Part shown: one piece after another, positions 53,165 to 64,000 of the stretch
Numbering within the stretch: position 1 is the first letter of the stretch
How the letters are laid out: every line of letters begins with the position of its first letter
Source: Eutrigla gurnardus
Taxonomy: Eukaryota > Chordata > Actinopteri > Perciformes > Triglidae
NCBI GenBank assembly: GCA_963514095.1
Contig: CAUPSS010000263.1
Location: 558,001 to 622,000 of the forward strand
DNA: 64,000 nucleotides
Reading direction: 5' to 3'
Position numbers and translations under genes: made by a program
Notes under the pieces: generated by a model
What the model saw: the letters and a program-made list of their open reading frames with translations, nothing else
The model's database searches: none
Told to the model about the DNA's origin: nothing

Positions 53165-56100
53165 GGAGACATGTAGAGACAGACAGGTAACCAGTCTATC
53201 ACAGGGAGACATGTAGAGACAGACAGGTAACCAGTCTATCACAGGGGGACATGTAGAGACAGACAGGTAACCAGTCTATCACAGGGAGACATGTAGAGAC
53301 AGACAGGTAACCAGTCTATCACAGGGAGACATGTAGAGACAGACAGGTAACCAGTCTATCACAGGGGGACATGTAGAGACAGACAGGTAACCAGTCTATC
53401 ACAGGGAGACATGTAGAGACAGACAGGTAACCAGTCTATCACAGGGAGACATGTAGAGACAGACAGGTAACCAGTCTATCACAGGGAGACATGTAAAGAC
53501 AGACAGGTAACCAGTCTATCACAGGGAGACATGTAGAGACAGACAGGTGACCAGTCTATCACAGGGAGACATGTAGAGACAGACAGGTAACCAGTCTATC
53601 ACAGGGAGACATGTAGAGACAGACAGGTAACCAGTCTATCACAGGGCTGACATGTAGAGACAGACAGGTAACCAGTCTATCACAGGGAGACATGTAGAGA
53701 CAGACAGGTAACCAGTCTATCACAGGGAGACATGTACAGACAGACAGGTAACCAGTCTATCACAGGGAGACATGTAGAGACCGACAGGTAACCAGTCTAT
53801 CACAGGGGGACATGTACAGACAGACAGGTAACCAGTCTATCACAGGGAGACATGAAGAGACAGACAGGTAACCAGTCTATCACAGGGAGACATGTAAAGA
53901 CAGACAGGTAACCAGTCTATCACAGGGAGACATGTAGAGACAGACAGGTGACCAGTCTATCACAGGGAGACATGTAGAGACAGACAGGTAACCAGTCTAT
54001 CACAGGGAGACATGTAGAGACAGACAGGTAACCAGTCTATCACAGGGAGACATGTACAGACAGACAGGTAACCAGTCTATCACAGGGCTGACATGTAGAG
54101 ACAGACAGGTAACCAGTCTATCACAGGGCTGACATGTAGAGACAGACAGGTAACCAGTCTATCACAGGGAGACATGTACAGACAGACAGGTAACCAGTCT
54201 ATCACAGGGAGACATGTAGAGACAGACAGGTAACCAGTCTATCACAGGGAGACATGTAGAGACTGACAGGTAACCAGTCTATCACAGGGAGACATGTAGA
54301 GACAGACAGGTAACCAGTCTATCACAGGGCTGACATGTAGAGACAGACAGGCAACCAGTCTATCACAGGGCTGACATGTAGAGACAGACAGGTAACCAGT
54401 CTATCACAGGGCCGACATGTAGAGACAGACAGGTAACCAGTCTATCACAGGGAGACATGTAGAGACAGACAGGTAACCAGTCTATCACAGGGAGACATGT
54501 AGAGACAGACAGGTAACCAGTCTATCACAAGGGGACATGTAGAGACAGACAGGTAACCAGTCTATCACAGGGAGACATGTAGAGACAGACAGGTAACCAG
54601 TCTATCACAGGGAGACATGTAGAGACAGACAGGTAACCAGTCTATCACAGGGAGACATGTAGAGACAGACAGGTAACCAGTCTATCATGGGGCCGACATG
54701 TAGAGACAGACAGGTAACCAGTCTATCACAGGGAGACATGTGGAGACAGACAGGTAACCAGTCTATCACAGGGGGACATGTAGAGACAGACAGGTAACCA
54801 GTCTATCACAGGGAGACATGTAGAGACAGACAGGTAACCAGTCTATCACAGGGAGACATGTAGAGACCGACAGGTAACCAGTCTATCACAGGGGGACATG
54901 TAGAGACAGACAGGTAACCAGTCTATCACAGGGCTGACATGTAGAGACAGACAGGTAACCAGTCTATCACAGGGAGACATGTAGAGACAGACAGGTAACC
55001 AGTCTATCACAGGGAGACATGTAAAGACAGACAGGTGACCAGTCTATCACAGGGCTGACATGTAGAGAGAGACAGGTGACCAGTCTATCACAGGGCTGAC
55101 ATGTAGAGACAGACAGGTAACCAGTCTATCACAGGCTGACATGTAGAGACAGACAGGTGACCAGTCTATCACAGGGCTGACATGTAGAGACAGACAGGTA
55201 ACCAGTCTATCACAGGGAGACATGTAGAGACAGACAGGTAACCAGTCTATCACAGGGAGACATGTAGAGACTGACAGGTAACCAGTCTATCACAGGGAGA
55301 CATGTAGAGACAGACAGGTAACCAGTCTATCACAGGGCTGACATGTAGAGACAGACAGGCAACCAGTCTATCACAGGGCTGACATGTAGAGACAGACAGG
55401 TAACCAGTCTATCACAGGGCCGACATGTAGAGACAGACAGGTAACCAGTCTATCACAGGGAGACATGTAGAGACAGACAGGTAACCAGTCTATCACAGGG
55501 AGACATGTAGAGACAGACAGGTAACCAGTCTATCATGGGGCCGACATGTAGAGACAGACAGGTAACCAGTCTATCACAGGGAGACATGTAGAGACAGACA
55601 GTTAACCAGTCTATCACAGGGGGACATGTAGAGACAGACAGGTAACCAGTCTATCACAGGGAGACATGTAGAGACAGACAGGTAACCAGTCTATCACAGG
55701 GAGACATGTAGAGACAGACAGGTAACCAGTCTATCACAGGGGGACATGTAGAGACAGACAGGTAACCAGTCTATCACAGGGAGACATGTAGAGACAGACA
55801 GGTAACCAGTCTATCACAGGGAGACATGTAGAGACAGACAGGTAACCAGTCTATCACAGGGAGACATGTAAAGACAGACAGGTAACCAGTCTATCACAGG
55901 GAGACATGTAGAGACAGACAGGTGACCAGTCTATCACAGGGAGACATGTAGAGACAGACAGGTAACCAGTCTATCACAGGGAGACATGTAGAGACAGACA
56001 GGTAACCAGTCTATCACAGGGCTGACATGTAGAGACAGACAGGTAACCAGTCTATCACAGGGAGACATGTAGAGACAGACAGGTAACCAGTCTATCACAG

Positions 56101-56540
56101 GGAGACATGTACAGACAGACAGGTAACCAGTCTATCACAGGGAGACATGTAGAGACCGACAGGTAACCAGTCTATCACAGGGGGACATGTACAGACAGAC
56201 AGGTAACCAGTCTATCACAGGGAGACATGAAGAGACAGACAGGTAACCAGTCTATCACAGGGAGACATGTAAAGACAGACAGGTAACCAGTCTATCACAG
56301 GGAGACATGTAGAGACAGACAGGTGACCAGTCTATCACAGGGAGACATGTAGAGACAGACAGGTAACCAGTCTATCACAGGGAGACATGTAGAGACAGAC
56401 AGGTAACCAGTCTATCACAGGGAGACATGTACAGACAGACAGGTAACCAGTCTATCACAGGGCTGACATGTAGAGACAGACAGGTAACCAGTCTATCACA
56501 GGGCTGACATGTAGAGACAGACAGGTAACCAGTCTATCAT
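53165..56540. repeat. Overlapping copies of the 50-52-kb block
   Basis: 53,165-54,665 follows 50,551-52,051 at 2,614 bp, and 54,580-56,540 follows 49,590-51,550 at 4,989 bp. CATGAAGAG at 53,855 and 56,230 lies between TGTACAG and TGTAAAG units in both. A private GTTAACC unit at 55,602 distinguishes the last copy. The same GTTAACC change also appears at about 57,210 and 60,070, but in a different module. Confidence 0.8.
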
Positions 56541-56877
56541 AGGGCTGACATGTAGAGACAGACAGGTAACCAGTCTATCACATGGAGACATGTGGAGACA
56601 GACAGGTAACCAGTCTATCACAGGGAGACATGTAGAGACAGACAGGTAACCAGTCTATGACAGGGAGACATGTAGAGACCGACAGGTAACCAGTCTATCA
56701 CAGGGGGACATGTAGAGACAGACAGGTAACCAGTCTATCACAGGGCTGACATGTAGAGACAGACAGGTAACCAGTCTATCACAGGGCTGACATGTAGAGA
56801 CAGACAGGTAACCAGTCTATCATAGGGCTGACATGTAGAGACAGACAGGTAACCAGTCTATCACATGGAGACATGTG
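56541..56877. repeat. Local pair of CATAGGGCTG/CATGGAGAC series
   Basis: CATAGGGCTG followed by CATGGAGACATGTGG appears near 56,538 and again near 56,821, about 283 bp apart (seven monomers). A private CTATGACAG unit is at 56,659. The monomers otherwise resemble the start of module A, without the CACG unit. Confidence 0.72.
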
Positions 56878-59822
56878 GAGACAGACAGGTAACCAGTCTA
56901 TCACAGGGAGACATGTAGAGACAGACAGGTAACCAGTCTATCACAGGGAGACATGTAGAGACCGACAGGTAACCAGTCTATCACAGGGGGACATGTAGAG
57001 ACAGACAGGTAACCAGTCTATCACAGGGAGACATGTAGAGACAGACAGGTAACCAGTCTATCACAGGGAGACATGTAGAGACAGACAGGTAACCAGTCTA
57101 TCACGGGGCCGACATGTAGAGACAGACAGGTAACCAGTCTATCACAGGGAGACATGTAGAGACAGACAGGTAACCAGTCTATCACAGGGGGACATGTAGA
57201 GACAGACAGTTAACCAGTCTATCACAGGGAGACATGTAGAGACAGACAGGTAACCAGTCTATCACATGGAGACATGTAGAGACAGACAGGTAACCAGTCT
57301 ATCACAGGGGGACATGTAGAGACAGACAGGTAACCAGTCTATCACAGGGAGACATGTAGAGACAGACAGGTAACCAGTCTATCACAGGGAGACATGGAGA
57401 GACAGACAGGTAACCAGTCTATCACAGGGAGACATGTAAAGACAGACAGGTAACCAGTCTATCACAGGGAGACATGTAGAGACAGACAGGTGACCAGTCT
57501 ATCACAGGGAGACATGTAGAGACAGACAGGTAACCAGTCGATCAGAGGGGGACATGTAGAGACAGACAGGTAACCAGTCTATCACAGGGAGACATGTAGA
57601 GACAGACAGGTAACCAGTCTATCACAGGGAGACATGTAGAGACCGACAGGTAACCAGTCTTTCACAGGGGGACATGTAGAGACAGACAGGTAACCAGTCT
57701 ATCACAGGGAGACATGTAGAGACAGACAGGTAACCAGTCTATCACAGGGAGACATGTAGAGACAGACAGGTAACCAGTCTATCACGGGGCCGACATTTAG
57801 AGACAGACAGGTAACCAGTCTATCACAGGGAGACATGTAGAGACAGACAGGTAACCAGTCTATCACAGGGCTGACATGTAGAGACAGACAGGTGACCAGT
57901 CTATCACAGGGCTGACATGTAGAGAGAGACAGGTGACCAGTCTATCACAGGGCTGACATGTAGAGACAGACAGGTAACCAGTCTATCACAGGGAGACATG
58001 TAGAGACAGACAGGTAACCAGTCTATCACAGGGAGACATGTAAAGACAGACAGGTGACCAGTCTATCACAGGGCTGACATGTAGAGAGAGACAGGTGACC
58101 AGTCTATCACAGGGCTGACATGTAGAGACAGACAGGTAACCAGTCTATCACAGGCTGACATGTAGAGACAGACAGGTGACCAGTCTATCACAGGGCTGAC
58201 ATGTAGAGACAGACAGGTAACCAGTCTATCACAGGGAGACATGTAGAGACAGACAGGTAACCAGTCTATCACAGGGAGACATGTAGAGACTGACAGGTAA
58301 CCAGTCTATCACAGGGAGACATGTAGAGACAGACAGGTAACCAGTCTATCACAGGGCTGACATGTAGAGACAGACAGGCAACCAGTCTATCACAGGGCTG
58401 ACATGTAGAGACAGACAGGTAACCAGTCTATCACAGGGCCGACATGTAGAGACAGACAGGTAACCAGTCTATCACAGGGAGACATGTAGAGACAGACAGG
58501 TAACCAGTCTATCACAGGGAGACATGTAGAGACAGACAGGTAACCAGTCTATCATGGGGCCGACATGTAGAGACAGACAGGTAACCAGTCTATCACAGGG
58601 AGACATGTAGAGACAGACAGGTAACCAGTCTATCACAGGGGGACATGTAGAGACAGACAGGTAACCAGTCTATCACAGGGAGACATGTAGAGACAGACAG
58701 GTAACCAGTCTATCACAGGGAGACATGTAGAGACAGACAGGTAACCAGTCTATCACAGGGGGACATGTAGAGACAGACAGGTAACCAGTCTATCACAGGG
58801 AGACATGTAGAGACAGACAGGTAACCAGTCTATCACAGGGAGACATGTAGAGACAGACAGGTAACCAGTCTATCACAGGGAGACATGTAAAGACAGACAG
58901 GTAACCAGTCTATCACAGGGGGACATGTAGAGACAGACAGGTGACCAGTCTATCACAGGGAGACATGTAGAGACAGACAGGTAACCAGTCTATCACAGGG
59001 AGACATGTAGAGACAGACAGGTAACCAGTCTATCACAGGGAGACATGTAGAGACAGACAGGTAACCAGTCTATCACAGGGAGACATGTAGAGACAGACAG
59101 GTAACCAGTCTATCACAGGGCTGACATGTAGAGACAGACAGGTAACCAGTCTATCACAGGGAGACATGTAGAGACAGACAGGTAACCAGTCTATCACAGG
59201 GCTGACATGTAGAGACAGACAGGTAACCAGTCTATCACAGGGAGACATGTAGAGACAGACAGGTGACCAGTCTATCACAGGGCTGACATGTAGAGAGAGA
59301 CAGGTGACCAGTCTATCACAGGGCTGACATGTAGAGACAGACAGGTAACCAGTCTATCACAGGGAGACATGTAGAGACAGACAGGTAACCAGTCTATCAC
59401 AGGGAGACATGTAGAGACAGACAGGTAACCAGTCTATCACAGGGCTGACATGTAGAGACAGACAGGCAACCAGTCTATCACAGGGCTGACATGTAGAGAC
59501 AGACAGGTAACCAGTCTATCACAGGGCCGACATGTAGAGACAGACAGGTAACCAGTCTATCACAGGGAGACATGTAGAGACAGACAGGTAACCAGTCTAT
59601 CACAGGGAGACATGTAGAGACAGACAGGTAACCAGTCTATCATGGGGCCGACATGTAGAGACAGACAGGTAACCAGTCTATCACAGGGAGACATGTAGAG
59701 ACAGACAGGTAACCAGTCTATCACAGGGGGACATGTCGAGACAGACAGGTAACCAGTCTATCACAGGGAGACATGTAGAGACAGACAGGTAACCAGTCTA
59801 TCACAGGGAGACATGTAGAGAC
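56878..59822. repeat. 2.9-kb tandem block, copy 1 (partner 59,738-62,722)
   Basis: Very rare variants are shared by both copies: GTTAACC (57,210/60,070), CCAGTCGATCAGAGG (57,540/60,400) and GTCTTTCAC (57,661/60,521) at offset 2,860; block B (58,066/60,966), CATGGGGCC (58,553/61,453) and TGTCGAG (59,737/62,637) at offset 2,900. The 40-bp change comes from two versus three plain monomers before the TGTAAAG unit (near 58,000 here, near 60,860 in copy 2). The minus strand is open for 81 codons at 59,033-59,278; I read that as a length-phase by-product. Confidence 0.9.
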
Positions 59823-62722
59823 CGACAGGTAACCAGTCTATCACAGGGGGACATGTAGAGACAGACAGGTAACCAGTCTATCACAGGGAGACATGTAGAG
59901 ACAGACAGGTAACCAGTCTATCACAGGGAGACATGTAGAGACAGACAGGTAACCAGTCTATCACGGGGCCGACATGTAGAGACAGACAGGTAACCAGTCT
60001 ATCACAGGGAGACATGTAGAGACAGACAGGTAACCAGTCTATCACAGGGGGACATGTAGAGACAGACAGTTAACCAGTCTATCACAGGGAGACATGTAGA
60101 GACAGACAGGTAACCAGTCTATCACATGGAGACATGTAGAGACAGACAGGTAACCAGTCTATCACAGGGGGACATGTAGAGACAGACAGGTAACCAGTCT
60201 ATCACAGGGAGACATGTAGAGACAGACAGGTAACCAGTCTATCACAGGGAGACATGGAGAGACAGACAGGTAACCAGTCTATCACAGGGAGACATGTAAA
60301 GACAGACAGGTAACCAGTCTATCACAGGGAGACATGTAGAGACAGACAGGTGACCAGTCTATCACAGGGAGACATGTAGAGACAGACAGGTAACCAGTCG
60401 ATCAGAGGGGGACATGTAGAGACAGACAGGTAACCAGTCTATCACAGGGAGACATGTAGAGACAGACAGGTAACCAGTCTATCACAGGGAGACATGTAGA
60501 GACCGACAGGTAACCAGTCTTTCACAGGGGGACATGTAGAGACAGACAGGTAACCAGTCTATCACAGGGAGACATGTAGAGACAGACAGGTAACCAGTCT
60601 ATCACAGGGAGACATGTAGAGACAGACAGGTAACCAGTCTATCACGGGGCCGACATTTAGAGACAGACAGGTAACCAGTCTATCACAGGGAGACATGTAG
60701 AGACAGACAGGTAACCAGTCTATCACAGGGCTGACATGTAGAGACAGACAGGTGACCAGTCTATCACAGGGCTGACATGTAGAGAGAGACAGGTGACCAG
60801 TCTATCACAGGGCTGACATGTAGAGACAGACAGGTAACCAGTCTATCACAGGGAGACATGTAGAGACAGACAGGTAACCAGTCTATCACAGGGAGACATG
60901 TAGAGACAGACAGGTAACCAGTCTATCACAGGGAGACATGTAAAGACAGACAGGTGACCAGTCTATCACAGGGCTGACATGTAGAGAGAGACAGGTGACC
61001 AGTCTATCACAGGGCTGACATGTAGAGACAGACAGGTAACCAGTCTATCACAGGCTGACATGTAGAGACAGACAGGTGACCAGTCTATCACAGGGCTGAC
61101 ATGTAGAGACAGACAGGTAACCAGTCTATCACAGGGAGACATGTAGAGACAGACAGGTAACCAGTCTATCACAGGGAGACATGTAGAGACTGACAGGTAA
61201 CCAGTCTATCACAGGGAGACATGTAGAGACAGACAGGTAACCAGTCTATCACAGGGCTGACATGTAGAGACAGACAGGCAACCAGTCTATCACAGGGCTG
61301 ACATGTAGAGACAGACAGGTAACCAGTCTATCACAGGGCCGACATGTAGAGACAGACAGGTAACCAGTCTATCAGAGGGAGACATGTAGAGACAGACAGG
61401 TAACCAGTCTATCACAGGGAGACATGTAGAGACAGACAGGTAACCAGTCTATCATGGGGCCGACATGTAGAGACAGACAGGTAACCAGTCTATCACAGGG
61501 AGACATGTAGAGACAGACAGGTAACCAGTCTATCACAGGGGGACATGTAGAGACAGACAGGTAACCAGTCTATCACAGGGAGACATGTAGAGACAGACAG
61601 GTAACCAGTCTATCACAGGGAGACATGTAGAGACAGACAGGTAACCAGTCTATCACAGGGGGACATGTAGAGACAGACAGGTAACCAGTCTATCACAGGG
61701 AGACATGTAGAGACAGACAGGTAACCAGTCTATCACAGGGAGACATGTAGAGACAGACAGGTAACCAGTCTATCACAGGGAGACATGTAAAGACAGACAG
61801 GTAACCAGTCTATCACAGGGGGACATGTAGAGACAGACAGGTGACCAGTCTATCACAGGGAGACATGTAGAGACAGACAGGTAACCAGTCTATCACAGGG
61901 AGACATGTAGAGACAGACAGGTAACCAGTCTATCACAGGGAGACATGTAGAGACAGACAGGTAACCAGTCTATCACAGGGAGACATGTAGAGACAGACAG
62001 GTAACCAGTCTATCACAGGGCTGACATGTAGAGACAGACAGGTAACCAGTCTATCACAGGGAGACATGTAGAGACAGACAGGTAACCAGTCTATCACAGG
62101 GCTGACATGTAGAGACAGACAGGTAACCAGTCTATCACAGGGAGACATGTAGAGACAGACAGGTGACCAGTCTATCACAGGGCTGACATGTAGAGAGAGA
62201 CAGGTGACCAGTCTATCACAGGGCTGACATGTAGAGACAGACAGGTAACCAGTCTATCACAGGGAGACATGTAGAGACAGACAGGTAACCAGTCTATCAC
62301 AGGGAGACATGTAGAGACAGACAGGTAACCAGTCTATCACAGGGCTGACATGTAGAGACAGACAGGCAACCAGTCTATCACAGGGCTGACATGTAGAGAC
62401 AGACAGGTAACCAGTCTATCACAGGGCCGACATGTAGAGACAGACAGGTAACCAGTCTATCACAGGGAGACATGTAGAGACAGACAGGTAACCAGTCTAT
62501 CACAGGGAGACATGTAGAGACAGACAGGTAACCAGTCTATCATGGGGCCGACATGTAGAGACAGACAGGTAACCAGTCTATCACAGGGAGACATGTAGAG
62601 ACAGACAGGTAACCAGTCTATCACAGGGGGACATGTCGAGACAGACAGGTAACCAGTCTATCACAGGGAGACATGTAGAGACAGACAGGTAACCAGTCTA
62701 TCACAGGGAGACATGTAGAGAC
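59738..62722. repeat. 2.9-kb tandem block, copy 2
   Basis: Copy of 56,878-59,822 with one additional monomer. A private change CATCAGAGGGAG lies at about 61,375 (CACAGGGAG in copy 1). The junction zone between copies is 85 bp (59,738-59,822), about two monomers. The first difference on the right is GAGACCGAC at 59,823 against GAGACAGAC at 62,723, after which this copy meets CAAGGGGAC. Confidence 0.9.
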
Positions 62723-64000
62723 AGACAGGTAACCAGTCTATCACAAGGGGACATGTAGAGACAGACAGGTAACCAGTCTATCACAGGGAGACATGTAGAG
62801 ACAGACAGGTAACCAGTCTATCACAGGGAGACATGTAGAGACAGACAGGTAACCAGTCTATCACAGGGAGACATGTAGAGACAGACATGTAACCAGTCTA
62901 TCACAGGGAGACATGTAAAGACAGACAGGTAACCAGTCTATCACAGGGAGACATGTAGAGACAGACAGGTGACCAGTCTATCACAGGGAGACATGTAGAG
63001 ACAGACAGGTAACCAGTCTATCACAGGGAGACATGTAGAGACAGACAGGTAACCAGTCTATCACAGGGCTGACATGTAGAGACAGACAGGTAACCAGTCT
63101 ATCACAGGGAGACATGTAGAGACAGACAGGTAACCAGTCTATCACAGGGAGACATGTACAGACAGACAGGTAACCAGTCTATCACAGGGCTGACATGTAG
63201 AGACAGACAGGTAACCAGTCTATCACAGGACTGACATGTAGAGACAGACAGGTAACCAGTCTATCATAGGGCTGACATGTAGAGACAGACAGGTAACCAG
63301 TCTATCACATGGAGACATGTGGAGACAGACACGTAACCAGTCTATCACAGGGAGACATGTAGAGACAGACAGGTAACCAGTCTATCACAGGGAGACATGT
63401 AGAGACCGACAGGTAACCAGTCTATCACAGGGGGACATGTAGAGACAGACAGGTAACCAGTCTATCACAGGGCTGACATGTAGAGACAGACAGGTAACCA
63501 GTCTATCACAGGGAGACATGTAGAGACAGACAGGTAACCAGTCTATCACAGGGAGACATGTAAAGACAGACAGGTGACCAGTCTATCACAGGGCTGACAT
63601 GTAGAGAGAGACAGGTGACCAGTCTATCACAGGGCTGACATGTAGAGACAGACAGGTAACCAGTCTATCACAGGCTGACATGTAGAGACAGACAGGTGAC
63701 CAGCTATCACAGGGCTGACATGTAGAGACAGACAGGTAACCAGTCTATCACAGGGAGACATGTAGAGACAGACAGGTAACCAGTCTATCACAGGGAGACA
63801 TGTAGAGACTGACAGGTAACCAGTCTATCACAGGGAGACATGTAGAGACAGACAGGTAACCAGTCTATCACAGGGCTGACATGTAGAGACAGACAGGTAA
63901 CCAGTCTATCACAGGGAGACATGTAGAGACAGACAGGTAACCAGTCTATCACAGGGAGACATGTAGAGACAGACAGGTAACCAGTCTATCACAAGGGGAC
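62723..64000. repeat. Mosaic end of the window with a broken block B
   Basis: The order is CAAGGGGAC (62,725), a private GACATGTAACC unit at 62,887, TGTAAAG, TGTACAG (63,147), a private CACAGGACTG unit at 63,229, CATAGGGCTG, CACG at 63,322 and then, after only about 265 bp of module A, block B at about 63,590. This block B has a one-base deletion (CCAGCTATCAC near 63,703), which is why it lacks the open frame seen in the other copies. The window ends inside another CAAGGGGAC monomer, so the array continues. Confidence 0.82.

Larger units (their letters stand above)
1..64000. repeat. Continuous 40/41-bp minisatellite/satellite array filling the window
   Basis: Every line of the window is made of the same monomer. 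Reading from base 1, the first half is AGAGACAGACAGGTAACCAG and the second half TCTATCACAGGGAGACATGT; the next monomer begins at base 41. Variants with GGGCTGAC or GGGCCGAC linkers are 41 bp, a few are 42 bp and one class is 38 bp. The base monomer has 15 A, 6 T, 11 G and 8 C on the plus strand, so it is 65% purine and 47.5% GC, and it contains no CpG. I found no gap, unique sequence, transposon, poly-A tract or simple-repeat island, so there is no gene-bearing stretch to describe. The array runs off both ends. Low divergence and shared variant order point to recent expansion by unequal exchange. I do not recognise it as a named satellite; locus type (pericentromeric, subtelomeric or interstitial) cannot be told from sequence. 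Confidence 0.97.

Noticed and set aside
1432..62178. Twenty-one minus-strand open frames of 68-81 codons as a gene family
   Set aside because: They coincide with clusters where 40- and 41-bp monomers alternate, are built from the repeat itself, begin at GTG in the cases checked, and have no independent upstream signal. One copy near 63,590 is broken by a one-base deletion and others vary with unit count, so coding constraint is not visible.
1..64000. CRISPR array (about 25-bp constant core with about 15-bp variable part)
   Set aside because: The variable parts are a dozen recurring linker types and not unique spacers, they are too short, there are over a thousand units, and there are no cas genes or leader.
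1..64000. Telomeric or known centromeric satellite with a CENP-B box
   Set aside because: No TTAGGG-type repeat is present, and no stretch resembles the CENP-B box (no TTCG-GGAA-CGGGA pattern). Unit length does not match alpha satellite or other families I know.
1..64000. Classical hypervariable minisatellite core or PRDM9-type hotspot motif
   Set aside because: Neither the GGGCAGGA-type core nor the CCNCCNTNNCCNC motif is found on either strand of the monomer variants.
1..64000. G-quadruplex-forming repeat
   Set aside because: G runs are limited to one run of 3-5 per 40 bp (in the linker), too widely spaced for a compact quadruplex.
1..64000. Bacterial promoters, ribosome binding sites or terminators
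   Set aside because: GGAG occurs in each linker, but it is repeat sequence and not positioned before a supported gene. No hairpin followed by a T run was seen.

Overview
The whole 64 kb window is one uninterrupted tandem-repeat array. No protein-coding gene, RNA gene, transposon insertion or unique-sequence island is visible on either strand, and both window edges lie inside the array. The monomer is 40 or 41 bp (about 1,590 copies, estimated from length). Its core of roughly 25 bp is nearly invariant, around GACAGACAGGTAACCAGTC followed by TATCAC. A linker of about 15 bp comes in a small set of recurring versions (GGGAGACATGT, GGGGGACATGT, GGGCTGACATGT, GGGCCGACATGT, CATGGGGCCGAC, CACGGGGCCGAC, CATGGAGACATGTGG, CAAGGGGAC). 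A satellite or minisatellite of this size and hierarchy points to a eukaryote with a long-read assembly. The minus strand of the core resembles, from memory, a tail shared by many ray-finned-fish retroposons, so a teleost is my weak best guess.

The array is organised on three levels. Monomers are 40/41 bp. Variant monomers occur in fixed order in modules whose landmarks recur at about 604, 848, 1,170 and 1,410 bp. Modules are arranged in higher-order blocks of about 2.3 to 3.8 kb, repeated in tandem or at a distance with very few differences.

Layout: 1-4,500 holds two copies of a 1.36 kb block (spacing 2,855) separated by an irregular stretch with damaged monomers. 4,020-9,095 is a tandem duplication of about 2.5 kb. 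7,719-13,714 is a tandem duplication at 2,975 bp. 11,869-17,876 recurs without net length change at 33,461-39,468. 16,465-24,229 is a tandem duplication at 3,825 bp. 27,206-29,197 is a 970-bp duplication, and 28,176-30,359 is another copy of 8,556-10,739. 30,848-35,229 is a duplication at about 2,329 bp with a nested 438-bp duplication. 39,469-45,113 is a mosaic with short duplications of 121, about 1,091 and 442 bp. 45,114-51,428 is a duplication at 3,301 bp. 49,590-56,540 contains overlapping copies at 644, 2,614 and 4,989 bp. 56,878-62,722 is a tandem duplication at 2,860/2,900 bp. 62,723-64,000 is a mosaic end.

The open frames of 68-81 codons on the minus strand are by-products of places where 40- and 41-bp monomers alternate (81 bp = 27 codons). 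Those examined begin at GTG, not ATG, and they are not annotated as genes. The interest lies in how the array evolved (unequal exchange in register, single-monomer gains and losses, long-range copying) and in an imperfect palindrome present in almost every monomer.
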